DNA of 37,750 nucleotides from the NCBI GenBank assembly GCA_018711135.1, contig DVIS01000027.1, forward strand, positions 1 through 37,750. The letters are read 5' to 3'. The stretch comes from Candidatus Onthousia faecavium. Lineage in GTDB: Bacteria; Bacillota_I; Bacilli_A; RF39; UBA660. The stretch's first letter is position 1. Every line of letters starts with the position of its first letter. Made by a program: the position numbers and the translations under genes. Positions 21,025-30,190 of this stretch are shown in pieces. The notes under the pieces are model-generated. The model did not search any database. It was not told the origin of the DNA and worked only from the letters and a program-made list of their open reading frames with translations.

Positions 21025-22326
21025 TTAAACATCCTTAGTTTTAAAAGCTTTAAAGAATTTAGACCAAACCTTTTCGTTTGAATAGTTTAATATACCTACT
21101 TTATATACTTTTAAACCATATTTTAAAATTATATAGATGAAAATAATTAGAATAACTATTGATATTATGATATCAACAATACTTATTTGTCCCATAATAT
21201 AAAGACTTGGACTAACAAAAGAAGAAAGGAATGGAACATAAGATAAAATTCTAATTAAGGTTGAACCTTCAAACATCCCTGCCATCATCGCAAGATAATA
21301 ACCTGCTAAAGAAATAAGCATGATTGGTGTTTGTAATTGACTAAAGTCTTCCATATTTACAGTCATCGAAGCTAAAATACCTGCTACAACGGCATAAGCA
21401 ATGAAAGATAAAACAATTAAAATTAAGGTTAAAGGGATAACATAGACTAATTTATCTAAGAAACCACTTGCTACTAAACTATCAAAAATAGAGGTAAACT
21501 CACTTGGCATTGATAGACCACTACTTAACATATTAGTACTTAATAAAAAGCCAATTACTGCATAAATAATAAGTAATACACCTTGAATGATAACAAAGAT
21601 ATTACTAGCTAAAACTTTAGATAAAAGATGCATCTTTGGTGAAACATTAGAGATAATTATTTCCATACTCCTGGTTGTCTTCTCTTCACATATTTCTCCT
21701 CCTACCATTTGTACTAAGAAAATCGTCAACATGAAGAAAGGTAAAATAATTGTTGGAAAGACACTACTCATAATAAGATTCATATTTTCATCAACATCAG
21801 TCTCTTCATTAAGGACAACCCTATCAATTGTTATTGGACTAGATATACTATTTAAGATATTATAATCAATATTATTAACAGCCATACCTATCGTTGTTTT
21901 CGTAGCAGTTAAAGCCTGTGATAATAATTGATAAGTTAAGTTATCAATCTTATTATTACTTATAATACTAGCTTTTAAGTACTCCTCATCACTATTTTCT
22001 AAAGCAATGATAAGCTCATCATCTTCAAGATTTTCTTGCTCTTCTTCAATCGTTTTATCACTTTCTAAAATCTTAAACTTTTCTTCCTCATCACTATTAG
22101 AAACTTCTAAATTTTCTTTTAATAATGATGAAGCATTAGTACTATTATCAACTATTATAATATTAGTTCTACTATCAAAATCTCCGCCAAAGAAAGTAAT
22201 AACCGAATTAATATTTAAAAGTAAAATGATAACAATAGCTAAGATAACATTGGTAATAATGAACCATTTAGATTTTATTTTCTTATTTAAACTTACTTTT
22301 GTTAAATACCAAAATTTCTTATTCAT
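21025..22326 (-). CDS. ABC-2 type exporter permease (NatB-like)
   Basis: 433 residues from ATG 22326 (site AGGTGG upstream; the GTG in that site is not the start). One N-terminal membrane helix (about 22-44), a large extracytoplasmic domain (about 45-185), then five or six helices (from about 186) and a basic C-terminus. KTTRSMEIIISNVSPKMHLLSKVLAS is the conserved ABC-2/NatB coupling region. Together with the ATPase at 22319-23215, which it overlaps by 8 nt, it should form an exporter; Na+/drug export is known for NatAB, but the substrate here is open. The two genes follow the glycan locus. Confidence 0.85.
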   Translation of the reverse strand: MNKKFWYLTKVSLNKKIKSKWFIITNVILAIVIILLLNINSVITFFGGDFDSRTNIIIVDNSTNASSLLKENLEVSNSDEEEKFKILESDKTIEEEQENLEDDELIIALENSDEEYLKASIISNNKIDNLTYQLLSQALTATKTTIGMAVNNIDYNILNSISSPITIDRVVLNEETDVDENMNLIMSSVFPTIILPFFMLTIFLVQMVGGEICEEKTTRSMEIIISNVSPKMHLLSKVLASNIFVIIQGVLLIIYAVIGFLLSTNMLSSGLSMPSEFTSIFDSLVASGFLDKLVYVIPLTLILIVLSFIAYAVVAGILASMTVNMEDFSQLQTPIMLISLAGYYLAMMAGMFEGSTLIRILSYVPFLSSFVSPSLYIMGQISIVDIIISIVILIIFIYIILKYGLKVYKVGILNYSNEKVWSKFFKAFKTKDV

Positions 22327-23215
22327 GGATACCACCTACTTTCGCAATAAAAATCTCATTCAAACTAGGCTCTACTAAATCATACTTAGTTATATTTTTA
22401 TTCTTAACAAGGTTAAAGACTTTAGAAGCAACATCTTTACTTTCTATTTTTACCTCAAGTTCTCCTCTTACTTTATTAACACTAATAACACCTTTTAACT
22501 TTTCAATCTCATCTATTGGTAACTCTTCTCCTCGCAACATAATATTCTTAATGCCATAGTCTTCTTTGATTTGTTTTAAAGAACCACTAACAACCGGAGT
22601 CCCTTTAACAAGAATAATTAATTTCTCACAAAAGTCTTCAATATGTTCCATCTGATGAGAAGAAAAGATAATAGAACACCCTTCTTTTTGCAACTCATAA
22701 ATAGCATCCTTCATCATTTTAACATTAATAGGATCAAGTCCTGTAAAAGGTTCATCGAGTATTAAAAGTTTAGGATGATTAATTACTGCTGATATAAACT
22801 GAATCTTCTGTTGATTACCTTTAGATAATTCTTTAATCTTTCTATTTTTATAACTTTTAATATTAAAATGCTCTAACCATTTATCTAATTCTTTTTCAAT
22901 TTTATTTTCATCAAGCCCTTTTAACACTCCATAAAACTTTATCTGTTCTAAAACTGTTAATTTAGTAAGTAAGCTTCTCTCTTCAGTTACAAAACCAATC
23001 TTATCAGTTTCATTATAATCTATTTTTTTACCATCTAATAAGACTGTCCCTTCATTCGCTTCAATTAACCCCATAATAATTCTAAAAGTTGTCGTTTTAC
23101 CTGCTCCATTTTCTCCAAGCAAACCAAAGATTTCTCCATCTCTAACCGTAAAAGATAGATTATTAACCGCTTTATTTTTACCATAGTATTTTGTAATATT
23201 TTTAACCTCAAGCAT
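22319..23215 (-). CDS. ABC transporter ATPase (NatA-like)
   Basis: 298 residues. Walker A GLLGENGAGKTT, signature LSKGNQQK, Walker B LLILDEPFTGLDP and switch His in SSHQMEHIE are intact, so it should hydrolyse ATP. The C-terminal 80 residues form the extension usual in ABC-2 drug/Na+ or bacteriocin exporters. ATG 23215 follows GGAG and is 1-2 nt from the stop of the HAD gene, so it is read from the same transcript; its partner is the permease just downstream. Confidence 0.92.
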   Translation of the reverse strand: MLEVKNITKYYGKNKAVNNLSFTVRDGEIFGLLGENGAGKTTTFRIIMGLIEANEGTVLLDGKKIDYNETDKIGFVTEERSLLTKLTVLEQIKFYGVLKGLDENKIEKELDKWLEHFNIKSYKNRKIKELSKGNQQKIQFISAVINHPKLLILDEPFTGLDPINVKMMKDAIYELQKEGCSIIFSSHQMEHIEDFCEKLIILVKGTPVVSGSLKQIKEDYGIKNIMLRGEELPIDEIEKLKGVISVNKVRGELEVKIESKDVASKVFNLVKNKNITKYDLVEPSLNEIFIAKVGGIHE

Positions 23216-23216
23216 A

Positions 23217-23798
23217 TTATTTTTTCTCCTTTAAATCTTTAATTTTTGTTATTTTATTTTTATCAACCAAATAAGCTTTAGAAGCCAAATCTATAAGTGG
23301 TTGATCACTATAACTATCAGTATACACCTCTATTACTTTAATATCTTTATATTTTTGTTTTAAATAAGTAACTTTCGCCTCACCTTTACAGTTAGCTTTA
23401 ATAAATTTACCATTTTTCTTATTAACATCACTAGCAATTAAGTCTTTAACTTTTAACTCTTTTGTAATAGGTTTTAACAAAAAATAAGGTGAAGCTGAGA
23501 CAATGATATCATTATGATGATCTTTTTCTAAATAAAACTGTTTTATCTTTTTCTTATTAACATACCAAAAGTCTTTAATGACTTTATCTATATCTTTAAA
23601 AGCTTTTAAAAAGGAAAAGAAGACCTCTTTTACATAAGTTTTATTCTTTATCTTTAGAAAATAAAGGAAATAAGCCCCTATTACTTTTACGATATTAAAT
23701 ATAAGATACTTTTTTCTTTTAACACAGAAAAGATAAAAGTCTAAAGATGAATCCCCATCATAGATTGTTTTATCAAAATCATAGATATTACATTTCAT
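23217..23798 (-). CDS. HAD-IB family phosphatase
   Basis: 193 residues. Motif I DFDKTIYDGD (nucleophile Asp at about 8), motif II SASPYFLL, and motif IV region YTDSYSDQPLIDLAS with the acidic pair. The cap is short and helical with a hydrophobic stretch (about 32-51), suggesting contact with the membrane. Family relatives include phosphoserine phosphatase-like enzymes. The nearby UbiA-family gene, which resembles decaprenyl-phosphate phosphoribosyltransferase, suggests it removes the 5'-phosphate from a polyprenyl-phosphoryl-ribose 5-phosphate (inference). 8 nt separate it from the upstream membrane protein. Confidence 0.75.
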   Translation of the reverse strand: MKCNIYDFDKTIYDGDSSLDFYLFCVKRKKYLIFNIVKVIGAYFLYFLKIKNKTYVKEVFFSFLKAFKDIDKVIKDFWYVNKKKIKQFYLEKDHHNDIIVSASPYFLLKPITKELKVKDLIASDVNKKNGKFIKANCKGEAKVTYLKQKYKDIKVIEVYTDSYSDQPLIDLASKAYLVDKNKITKIKDLKEKK

Positions 23799-23806
23799 AA
23801 CTACTC

Positions 23807-25423
23807 CTAATAATATTTAATAGCAAAGTTAAAGATATTAATTACCTCTTTCATATTAAATACAAACACTCCTATAATTAATATAACCGTTACTGCTACA
23901 AATACTTTCCTGTTTTTAAATATTTTTTTTAGTAATAAGTAATATAATGTTAAATAAGCAAAAGAGAAATATAAACTATAAAGAATTAAACCATTCTCTG
24001 TTGTCCCCCAACCAATTATTAGTAATAAAAGGATTGAAAAGATAACCCAAAGAAATGAGAATTTAGCAAAGTTATTTTTACGATTGAGAATGAAACTAAC
24101 CACAACTGCTATTAATAAGATAATACCAATAATACTAAAGGTTGTTACCTCTTGCAATTGATAAGTAGGAAAACCATCAATCATTACTAAATGTCCTTTT
24201 GGAGCCAAAAGTGTCGCTTGAACAAAGTTTAAGAACTGATAAAGTTTATCAGTAAATGAAAGTTTTAAAGCAAAACTAGAGGTAAGTTCACCAAATCTTG
24301 TTACAAATAAAAGTAACTGTGGTAATTGTCCACTTATAACAAATATAGATATAAAAGCTAAGAAACATTTAAAGACATCACTAATCCATTTTTTTAGCGT
24401 TTTTCCTTTACTAATTAATGGGAAAATAACTCCTGATGTTAACATCGTTCCAACCGCTCCAATATATGGATAGTTAATTTTATCTTTAGTTGTAAAATAA
24501 TAATATAAAGAAAGAACTAAGTAAAATAATCCTATAACATACTGCTCTAAGATAATACTAAAGATTAAAGTAGGAAAACTAACACTAAATAAAAGATATA
24601 AATACTTTTTATCCTTCTCTTGAACTTGTATCATTCTAGCTATTAAGATAACTATTATAGCAAGTAAGATAAACTGAATAAAACACATCATGGTAGGATA
24701 AGCAAAACCATCAGGTAAAAAGAAAAATAACTCACCTAAAACTTTAGCAACTACAGAAAAAGGAAGTGCAAAAACACCAAAAAGCGGTTGTCTTATATCA
24801 TTCTCAGCAAAACTGACATTAAAATAAGTATCTTCATAAACTAAAGATCCAGAATCAGTCGTATATAAGACATCATATATTTTCAAATTACCTTCATGAT
24901 ATGGAATAGAAAAAGCCGTCGTAACCGTATTGGCATAAAAAGCTACAATAAAGCCTATAATACCAATAATTACTAAATATCTCTTTTCCATCTTTGATAA
25001 TCCTAAAATAAATTTCTTAATTTTAGGTATAACTTTATCAATAAATAGATAAATAAAACAAGTTAAAGCTGGTATTGCTAACAAGGCTACAAGTTTATAT
25101 AAACCATCTTCTAAATAAATACCAAAGATATCATTAATTTTAGCACCTAAACTATTAATCGCTAGATTATTTATCTTACTAAATAACCCTAACATATATA
25201 AACTAACAGCAAGAGCTACTAATAATTTCTTGTTATTTATTTTACTAAATTGATGAGAAAACTTACACACTAAAATAAAGGCAATTATTAAAGAAATAAA
25301 AGCCCCAATACAAACAAATAAAGTCTCATACCTATTTGATAATAATAATGTTAAAAAAGGACATGATAAGACAAAAATAATTTGCATTATAATACTTATC
25401 ACACTTTTTTCTTTACTCCTCAT
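23807..25423 (-). CDS. Polytopic membrane protein, possible GT-C glycosyltransferase
   Basis: 538 residues from ATG 25423 (extended site AGGTGAT upstream). About 12-14 membrane helices, with one larger extracytoplasmic loop (about 170-215) containing YHEGNLKIYDVLYTTDSGSL and FNVSFAENDIRQPLFG. Size, topology and an acidic first loop suit GT-C enzymes, which use polyprenyl-phosphate sugars outside the membrane. It is placed between a UbiA-type transferase and a HAD phosphatase and could use their product as donor (inference). I do not recognise a specific family. Confidence 0.6.
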   Translation of the reverse strand: MRSKEKSVISIIMQIIFVLSCPFLTLLLSNRYETLFVCIGAFISLIIAFILVCKFSHQFSKINNKKLLVALAVSLYMLGLFSKINNLAINSLGAKINDIFGIYLEDGLYKLVALLAIPALTCFIYLFIDKVIPKIKKFILGLSKMEKRYLVIIGIIGFIVAFYANTVTTAFSIPYHEGNLKIYDVLYTTDSGSLVYEDTYFNVSFAENDIRQPLFGVFALPFSVVAKVLGELFFFLPDGFAYPTMMCFIQFILLAIIVILIARMIQVQEKDKKYLYLLFSVSFPTLIFSIILEQYVIGLFYLVLSLYYYFTTKDKINYPYIGAVGTMLTSGVIFPLISKGKTLKKWISDVFKCFLAFISIFVISGQLPQLLLFVTRFGELTSSFALKLSFTDKLYQFLNFVQATLLAPKGHLVMIDGFPTYQLQEVTTFSIIGIILLIAVVVSFILNRKNNFAKFSFLWVIFSILLLLIIGWGTTENGLILYSLYFSFAYLTLYYLLLKKIFKNRKVFVAVTVILIIGVFVFNMKEVINIFNFAIKYY

Positions 25424-25432
25424 AATTATCAC

Positions 25433-26290
25433 CTATAAAACATATAAAATCATTATTAAACACAAAACATAAACTAAACCTAAAGCCATTATGACTTTAT
25501 CATGTACTATAACCTCAACTGGATCACCATCACTTTCTCCTTCAATGTCCATACTATATTTCATAGCAATAATTATTACTAAAGGAACAGTCCAGATAAG
25601 CAAATTATTACTTTTCGAGACGATAGATAAATCTGTTGTCCATAAAGAATAAAAGATAATAGTCATCGTCAAAAACATATACATATTTTTATCTAAGAAT
25701 TCTTTTGTATAATACTTTAAAACTTTTCTTGTCTTACTACCATTTTTAACAATTTCATTTCTTCTTTTTCCTAATCCTAAATAGAAAGAAATAGCAATAA
25801 CTGTTAAATATAACCAATTAGAAACCGTAATTGCAAGAAGAGATGCCCCAAATAAAACTCTAATAACAAAACCAGAAACTAAAATAATAATATCAACTAA
25901 TGGGACATCTTTTAAGCCTAAACTATAAAATAAGTTTAAAAGGAAATAAAGTCCTAAAAAGCCTATTGATAAAAGACTAAAATCAAGAACGATAACTAAT
26001 AAAGCGACAATAATCAATAGAAAAAACATAAAAATGAGAGCATTTCTAACACTAATTTTTCCTGATGCAATCGGCCTCTTACACTTTGTTTTATGTTGTC
26101 TATCTTTTTCTCTATCTTTAATATCATTTATTATATATATAGAACTAGCAACCAGTGAAAAACAAATAACTCCTCCTAATGTTATTAATATATTAGAAAG
26201 TGATAAAAGTTTACCACTAAAAAGTAGTGGTAAAAAGATGAGAAAGTTTTTAATATAATGCTTTGGTCGCATTAGTTTAATATATTCCAT
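25433..26290 (-). CDS. UbiA-family prenyltransferase, decaprenyl-phosphate phosphoribosyltransferase-like
   Basis: 285 residues, eight or nine membrane helices. IINDIKDREKDRQH is the NDxxDxxxD motif, followed by KTKCKRPIASG, which is close to the block in mycobacterial DPPR synthase (Rv3806c) and its relatives; the second acidic motif region is DIEGESDGDP near residue 262. That family transfers phosphoribose from PRPP to a polyprenyl phosphate. Quinone or haem prenylation is unlikely in this glycan setting. ATG 26290 has GAAAGGA upstream; it is 1-2 nt after the GT2 gene. The HAD gene two positions downstream could be the matching phosphatase. Confidence 0.8.
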   Translation of the reverse strand: MEYIKLMRPKHYIKNFLIFLPLLFSGKLLSLSNILITLGGVICFSLVASSIYIINDIKDREKDRQHKTKCKRPIASGKISVRNALIFMFFLLIIVALLVIVLDFSLLSIGFLGLYFLLNLFYSLGLKDVPLVDIIILVSGFVIRVLFGASLLAITVSNWLYLTVIAISFYLGLGKRRNEIVKNGSKTRKVLKYYTKEFLDKNMYMFLTMTIIFYSLWTTDLSIVSKSNNLLIWTVPLVIIIAMKYSMDIEGESDGDPVEVIVHDKVIMALGLVYVLCLIMILYVL

Positions 26291-26291
26291 A

Positions 26292-27230
26292 CTAATTTCC
26301 TTTCTCTTTTTTAGTCCTAATCAAAACTAGTTCAAATAACTGACGATGTTTTTTCACTAACACCTCAAGAATAATTCCACAAACAAATAGCAAAATTGCA
26401 ATAATTAACATGAAACCAGCAAATATTAAAGTTGGAATTCTTGGAACTAAACCAGTTTCAAAATATTCAACAAAAACAGGAATACCAAAGATTAAAGAAA
26501 TTATTAAAAAGATTAAACTAATTACCGAAAAGAATAAAGTTGGTTTATATTCTTTAAATAACCTTGCAATAGTCTTTAAAACTTTAAAACCATCACTATA
26601 AGTATTTAACTTTGATATACTCCCTTCCGGTCTATCCCGATATTCAACTGGTATTTCTTTTAATAAGAAATTTTTATCAAGAGCATGAATAGTCATTTCT
26701 GTCTCTATTTCAAACCCTTTAGATAAAACTGGAAATGTCTTAACAAATTCATAACTAAAAGCTCTATACCCTGTCATAATATCTCTAATATTACTATGAA
26801 ATAAGGTATTGATTAGTCCTCTTACTAACTTATTACCAAAATTATGAAATGGTCGTTTATTTTCAGTAAAATATGTAGATGATAATCTATCTCCTATTAC
26901 CATATCAGCTTTACCTTCTAAAACTAAGTCACACATTTCTTTAGCATTTTCTTTAGGATAAGTATCATCACCATCAATCATCAAATAACAGTCAGCATCA
27001 ATATCTTTAAACATTGTTCTTATAACGTTACCTTTACCTTGACGATATTCATACTTAACAATTGCTCCCGCTTTTTTAGCAATTTTATCAGTTCCATCTG
27101 TAGAATTATTATCATAAACATAAATATCTGCATTAGGTAAAACCGCTTTATAGTCCTTTACCACTTTCGCAATTGTTTTACTTTCATTATAGCAGGGAAT
27201 TAAAACTGCAATTTTCTTATCTTTACTCAT
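26292..27230 (-). CDS. GT2 polyprenyl-phosphate glycosyltransferase (GtrB/DPMS-like)
   Basis: 312 residues. GT-A domain with VLIPCYNESKTI, YVYDNNSTDGT, YLMIDGDDTYP (DxD-type metal site) and DIMTGYRAFSYEF, then two C-terminal membrane helices (about 233-252 and 266-290). Such enzymes move a sugar from a nucleotide donor to undecaprenyl phosphate on the inner face, giving a lipid-linked donor for GT-C enzymes outside. Several possible GT-C partners are encoded nearby. ATG 27230 has AGAGGTG upstream. Confidence 0.88.
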   Translation of the reverse strand: MSKDKKIAVLIPCYNESKTIAKVVKDYKAVLPNADIYVYDNNSTDGTDKIAKKAGAIVKYEYRQGKGNVIRTMFKDIDADCYLMIDGDDTYPKENAKEMCDLVLEGKADMVIGDRLSSTYFTENKRPFHNFGNKLVRGLINTLFHSNIRDIMTGYRAFSYEFVKTFPVLSKGFEIETEMTIHALDKNFLLKEIPVEYRDRPEGSISKLNTYSDGFKVLKTIARLFKEYKPTLFFSVISLIFLIISLIFGIPVFVEYFETGLVPRIPTLIFAGFMLIIAILLFVCGIILEVLVKKHRQLFELVLIRTKKEKGN

Positions 27231-27232
27231 CT

Positions 27233-28381
27233 CTACACCTCTTCCTTAACATCTATTTTAACAAAATGAATACTATTTATAAAGTTATAATATTTTTCTC
27301 TTATCTTAGCAGATACTTTCAAGTTATAAATTGCTTTAAACAATACTTGTCTTAGCCATTCTATTATTAAACAAGTAATATATATAAATAATGATATCAC
27401 AATAACATAAATTATAAATCTATATGAATATATTGGCCCATTATTTATTTTTAAAGCTTCATATAGTAAAGCTCTAACAAAATTATTATCATGGATTAAG
27501 TAAACACCAATCGTAAGAACAGATAATCTATTAATTAGTTTACTTTTAATTGATAAGGTTCCAAAGAAAGCGAAATATGCTATCGTTTGGATAACTACAA
27601 ACGGATTATTATAAAGAATAGCATTATTTGTAATATAAGAACTTAACTCATCCATAAGGCTATTAACACCACTCAAAGAAGAAGCATACTCATAAAATAC
27701 ATAATTTAAAGTAAGAGCAAAGAAAAATATAAAGATTAAAACTAATTGATACATTCTCTTAGACATAACTTTAAATATATGACTTTTATCTAATGGATAT
27801 CTTCTTAAATAAGCCCCAATTAAATACATATAAACGAATTGGTATAAAGAAAAACCATTATTCTCAAAGAACTGTCTTCCAGTTACAACTGGAATAATAG
27901 AAAAGATTATAAACATCACCAACAAAAGTTTTTGAAAGCTCTTCTTATCAAAGTTCTTTAATCCTCTATTTATAAAAGGACTTAAACAGTATAATAAGAT
28001 ATAACATTTAATAAACCAATATTCATTTATATTTATAGGAAATGCTTCTTTAAAGATTGTTACCTTATCTAGAGTAATAATTCCTAAAGCAAGTAACACC
28101 ACCATAATAACAATTCTATAAAATAAACTAGCATTAATAATTGACCACAATTTCGACTGTTTAAAATTACTTGTTGACTGGTAATAACCAGATAATAAAA
28201 CAAAGGAATTAACATGAACTAAAGTAAAGAATTCTAAAAACTCTAAAATTATCTTTGCTCCTTCATTATAACAGTTTTGTAATACCTCACCATGATAAAT
28301 AACATGATACAAGATAATTAAAAACATTGATATAATACGCATTAATTCATAGTTAGAGTTTCTCATCTTTACTTTATCCAT
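27233..28381 (-). CDS. Acyltransferase-3 family membrane O-acyltransferase
   Basis: 382 residues, about ten membrane helices. MRNSNYELMRIISMFLIILYHV near the N-terminus holds the conserved Arg and His of the OafA/WecH family; SFVLLSGYYQS, INEYWFIKCYILLYCLSPFI and TIGVYLIHDNN follow in the expected order. It would transfer acetyl or similar groups to sugar hydroxyls of the surface polymer. The tail after about 350 is basic and cytoplasmic. A 75-nt gap with an AT-rich promoter-like stretch separates it from the upstream GT-C gene. Start ATG 28381 is at the window's usual type of weak G-rich site. Confidence 0.88.
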   Translation of the reverse strand: MDKVKMRNSNYELMRIISMFLIILYHVIYHGEVLQNCYNEGAKIILEFLEFFTLVHVNSFVLLSGYYQSTSNFKQSKLWSIINASLFYRIVIMVVLLALGIITLDKVTIFKEAFPININEYWFIKCYILLYCLSPFINRGLKNFDKKSFQKLLLVMFIIFSIIPVVTGRQFFENNGFSLYQFVYMYLIGAYLRRYPLDKSHIFKVMSKRMYQLVLIFIFFFALTLNYVFYEYASSLSGVNSLMDELSSYITNNAILYNNPFVVIQTIAYFAFFGTLSIKSKLINRLSVLTIGVYLIHDNNFVRALLYEALKINNGPIYSYRFIIYVIVISLFIYITCLIIEWLRQVLFKAIYNLKVSAKIREKYYNFINSIHFVKIDVKEEV

Positions 28382-28456
28382 CTTCCGAATCCCCCATATC
28401 CATACCTTATAAGAATAATATAATATTTTTTATTTTTTGTAAAGTATTGCAAATAA

Positions 28457-30190
28457 TTATTTTGATTTAACGATATAACTAGCTAATAGCAAAAGTGGTA
28501 AGCATGTAAAAGCACTATAAATATATCTAAATTCAGCAAAAACAGGCGTTGCAACCATCATCGTTAACCAAATACCAATAACAGGAACGAAAATATAAAG
28601 GGATCTAATATTTTTACGTTTAATCGCTACCATAAAAGCAATAAAGATTAACCAAATACATAAACCGATACTCCAAGAAAAGTTAAAAACTGGAATCTCT
28701 TTAGTTGTCAGATGATTAGTTGCCTCTTTAACTGCTTCAGGCAATAAACTACTATCAGTTAAACCAATGTCATTTTTATCTATTTTAGTAACCACAGTCC
28801 AATAATCAATATTAGGATACCAATAACCTAAGGTAGATATTAAATAAGCTTCACTGGCCACACTAAAATGTTTAAAGCATAGACTTGCCCATAATTTTAA
28901 ATATGTAAGTTTATTCTCTTCAAAAACCTCTTTATTATATTCATCATTAAATTTAATACTATCAACAATCTCTGGATTATAAGAATTTCTCAAAGTCTCT
29001 AAAGGTATTAATTCATTAATAAGCTCTTCCTCTTCTTCTGTAAACTCTACTCCTTTATAAGCCATTCTACCTAACTGCTGTAAAGGAATCGCTAAATACT
29101 CCGTAGAACTAGAACTTTTAACATTAAAATAACTGTAAATTGGTCCTTTAACACCAAAATAAACTACAAAAACAATTAAAAGCATCAAACCAATAGTCTT
29201 TATCTGCTTTCTAAAGACTATTAAAGTAATAATTGCCAAAATAATATACATATAAATAGCATTATTTCTAAAGAAGACGGTTAAAATAGAAATTATAATA
29301 AAAGTATAAGAATTTCTAAACGTAATCGTTTTCTTTTCTAAAAGTTTAACTAATTCCATCGTTAATAATAAAACTAAACCACTAAATATAACATCTTTCC
29401 AATTAGAGATACTATAGAAAGCATGAACTGGTAAAATGGTAAAATATAATAAAACAAAGAATAAAATATATTTATTTACCCCTCTTTTATAAAGGAAAGA
29501 TATGAACTTACCAAAGATTAAAGACATAATAATCATTTGTGTAAGCGTAATTAAAGAACATGCAATAACAGTATTATTAAATATAGCCATTCCTAATTTA
29601 TAAGGAATTGTCATAAATAACAGATGAATAACTGTATGATGATCACTAATTGTACTAAAATTATTAACAATCATATTTAATTCAGAAATAGAATCATTAG
29701 TAAATAAACCAGGATAATAGATTAAAAAGTATGGTAAAAAGCACAAGAAAATGATTAAACTTGCTCCTAAAAAGACATTAATTTTTCTTTTAAAAGTAAA
29801 TTTCTTAATAACCTTCGCTTCACATACTACTGGTAAAACATTAATTAGTAGTAGGTAAAAAATTGAGGTATAACCACCAATATATATAAGCGATTTTAAT
29901 TTAAAAAATTCTCCAAAGACACTATAAGTATCATTATATCTAAAGGTATAACAAATCATACCCAATAGGTATATAATAGCAAGAAAAATAGAAAGTAAAA
30001 AGGTAAAGCGAGCATACTTTTTATTAAACAAGTCACTTTTATAAGCACAAATAATAAATATAACAAGGACTGCTAATAGTAAGACATTAAAGTTAGCAAT
30101 ATAATCTTGATAGATTAAGGTTACATAACTTAGTAATCCCATTAGTATAGATGTGATGACTTTTTTATTATTTTTTATTAACTCTTTCAT
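28457..30190 (-). CDS. DUF6020-like polytopic membrane protein (GT-C-like)
   Basis: 577 residues with about 12-13 membrane helices. The first large loop has YYPGLFTNDSISELNMIVNN and SDHHTVIHLLFMT, a pattern I associate with DUF6020/GT-C-like proteins, in which the acidic residues of the first loop coordinate metal or donor. A second extracytoplasmic segment (about 370-480) includes WYPNIDYWTVVTK. It likely adds a sugar from a lipid-linked donor during surface-polymer decoration. The start ATG overlaps the stop of the pyruvyltransferase gene as ATGA, so translation is coupled. Confidence 0.7.
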   Translation of the reverse strand: MKELIKNNKKVITSILMGLLSYVTLIYQDYIANFNVLLLAVLVIFIICAYKSDLFNKKYARFTFLLSIFLAIIYLLGMICYTFRYNDTYSVFGEFFKLKSLIYIGGYTSIFYLLLINVLPVVCEAKVIKKFTFKRKINVFLGASLIIFLCFLPYFLIYYPGLFTNDSISELNMIVNNFSTISDHHTVIHLLFMTIPYKLGMAIFNNTVIACSLITLTQMIIMSLIFGKFISFLYKRGVNKYILFFVLLYFTILPVHAFYSISNWKDVIFSGLVLLLTMELVKLLEKKTITFRNSYTFIIISILTVFFRNNAIYMYIILAIITLIVFRKQIKTIGLMLLIVFVVYFGVKGPIYSYFNVKSSSSTEYLAIPLQQLGRMAYKGVEFTEEEEELINELIPLETLRNSYNPEIVDSIKFNDEYNKEVFEENKLTYLKLWASLCFKHFSVASEAYLISTLGYWYPNIDYWTVVTKIDKNDIGLTDSSLLPEAVKEATNHLTTKEIPVFNFSWSIGLCIWLIFIAFMVAIKRKNIRSLYIFVPVIGIWLTMMVATPVFAEFRYIYSAFTCLPLLLLASYIVKSK

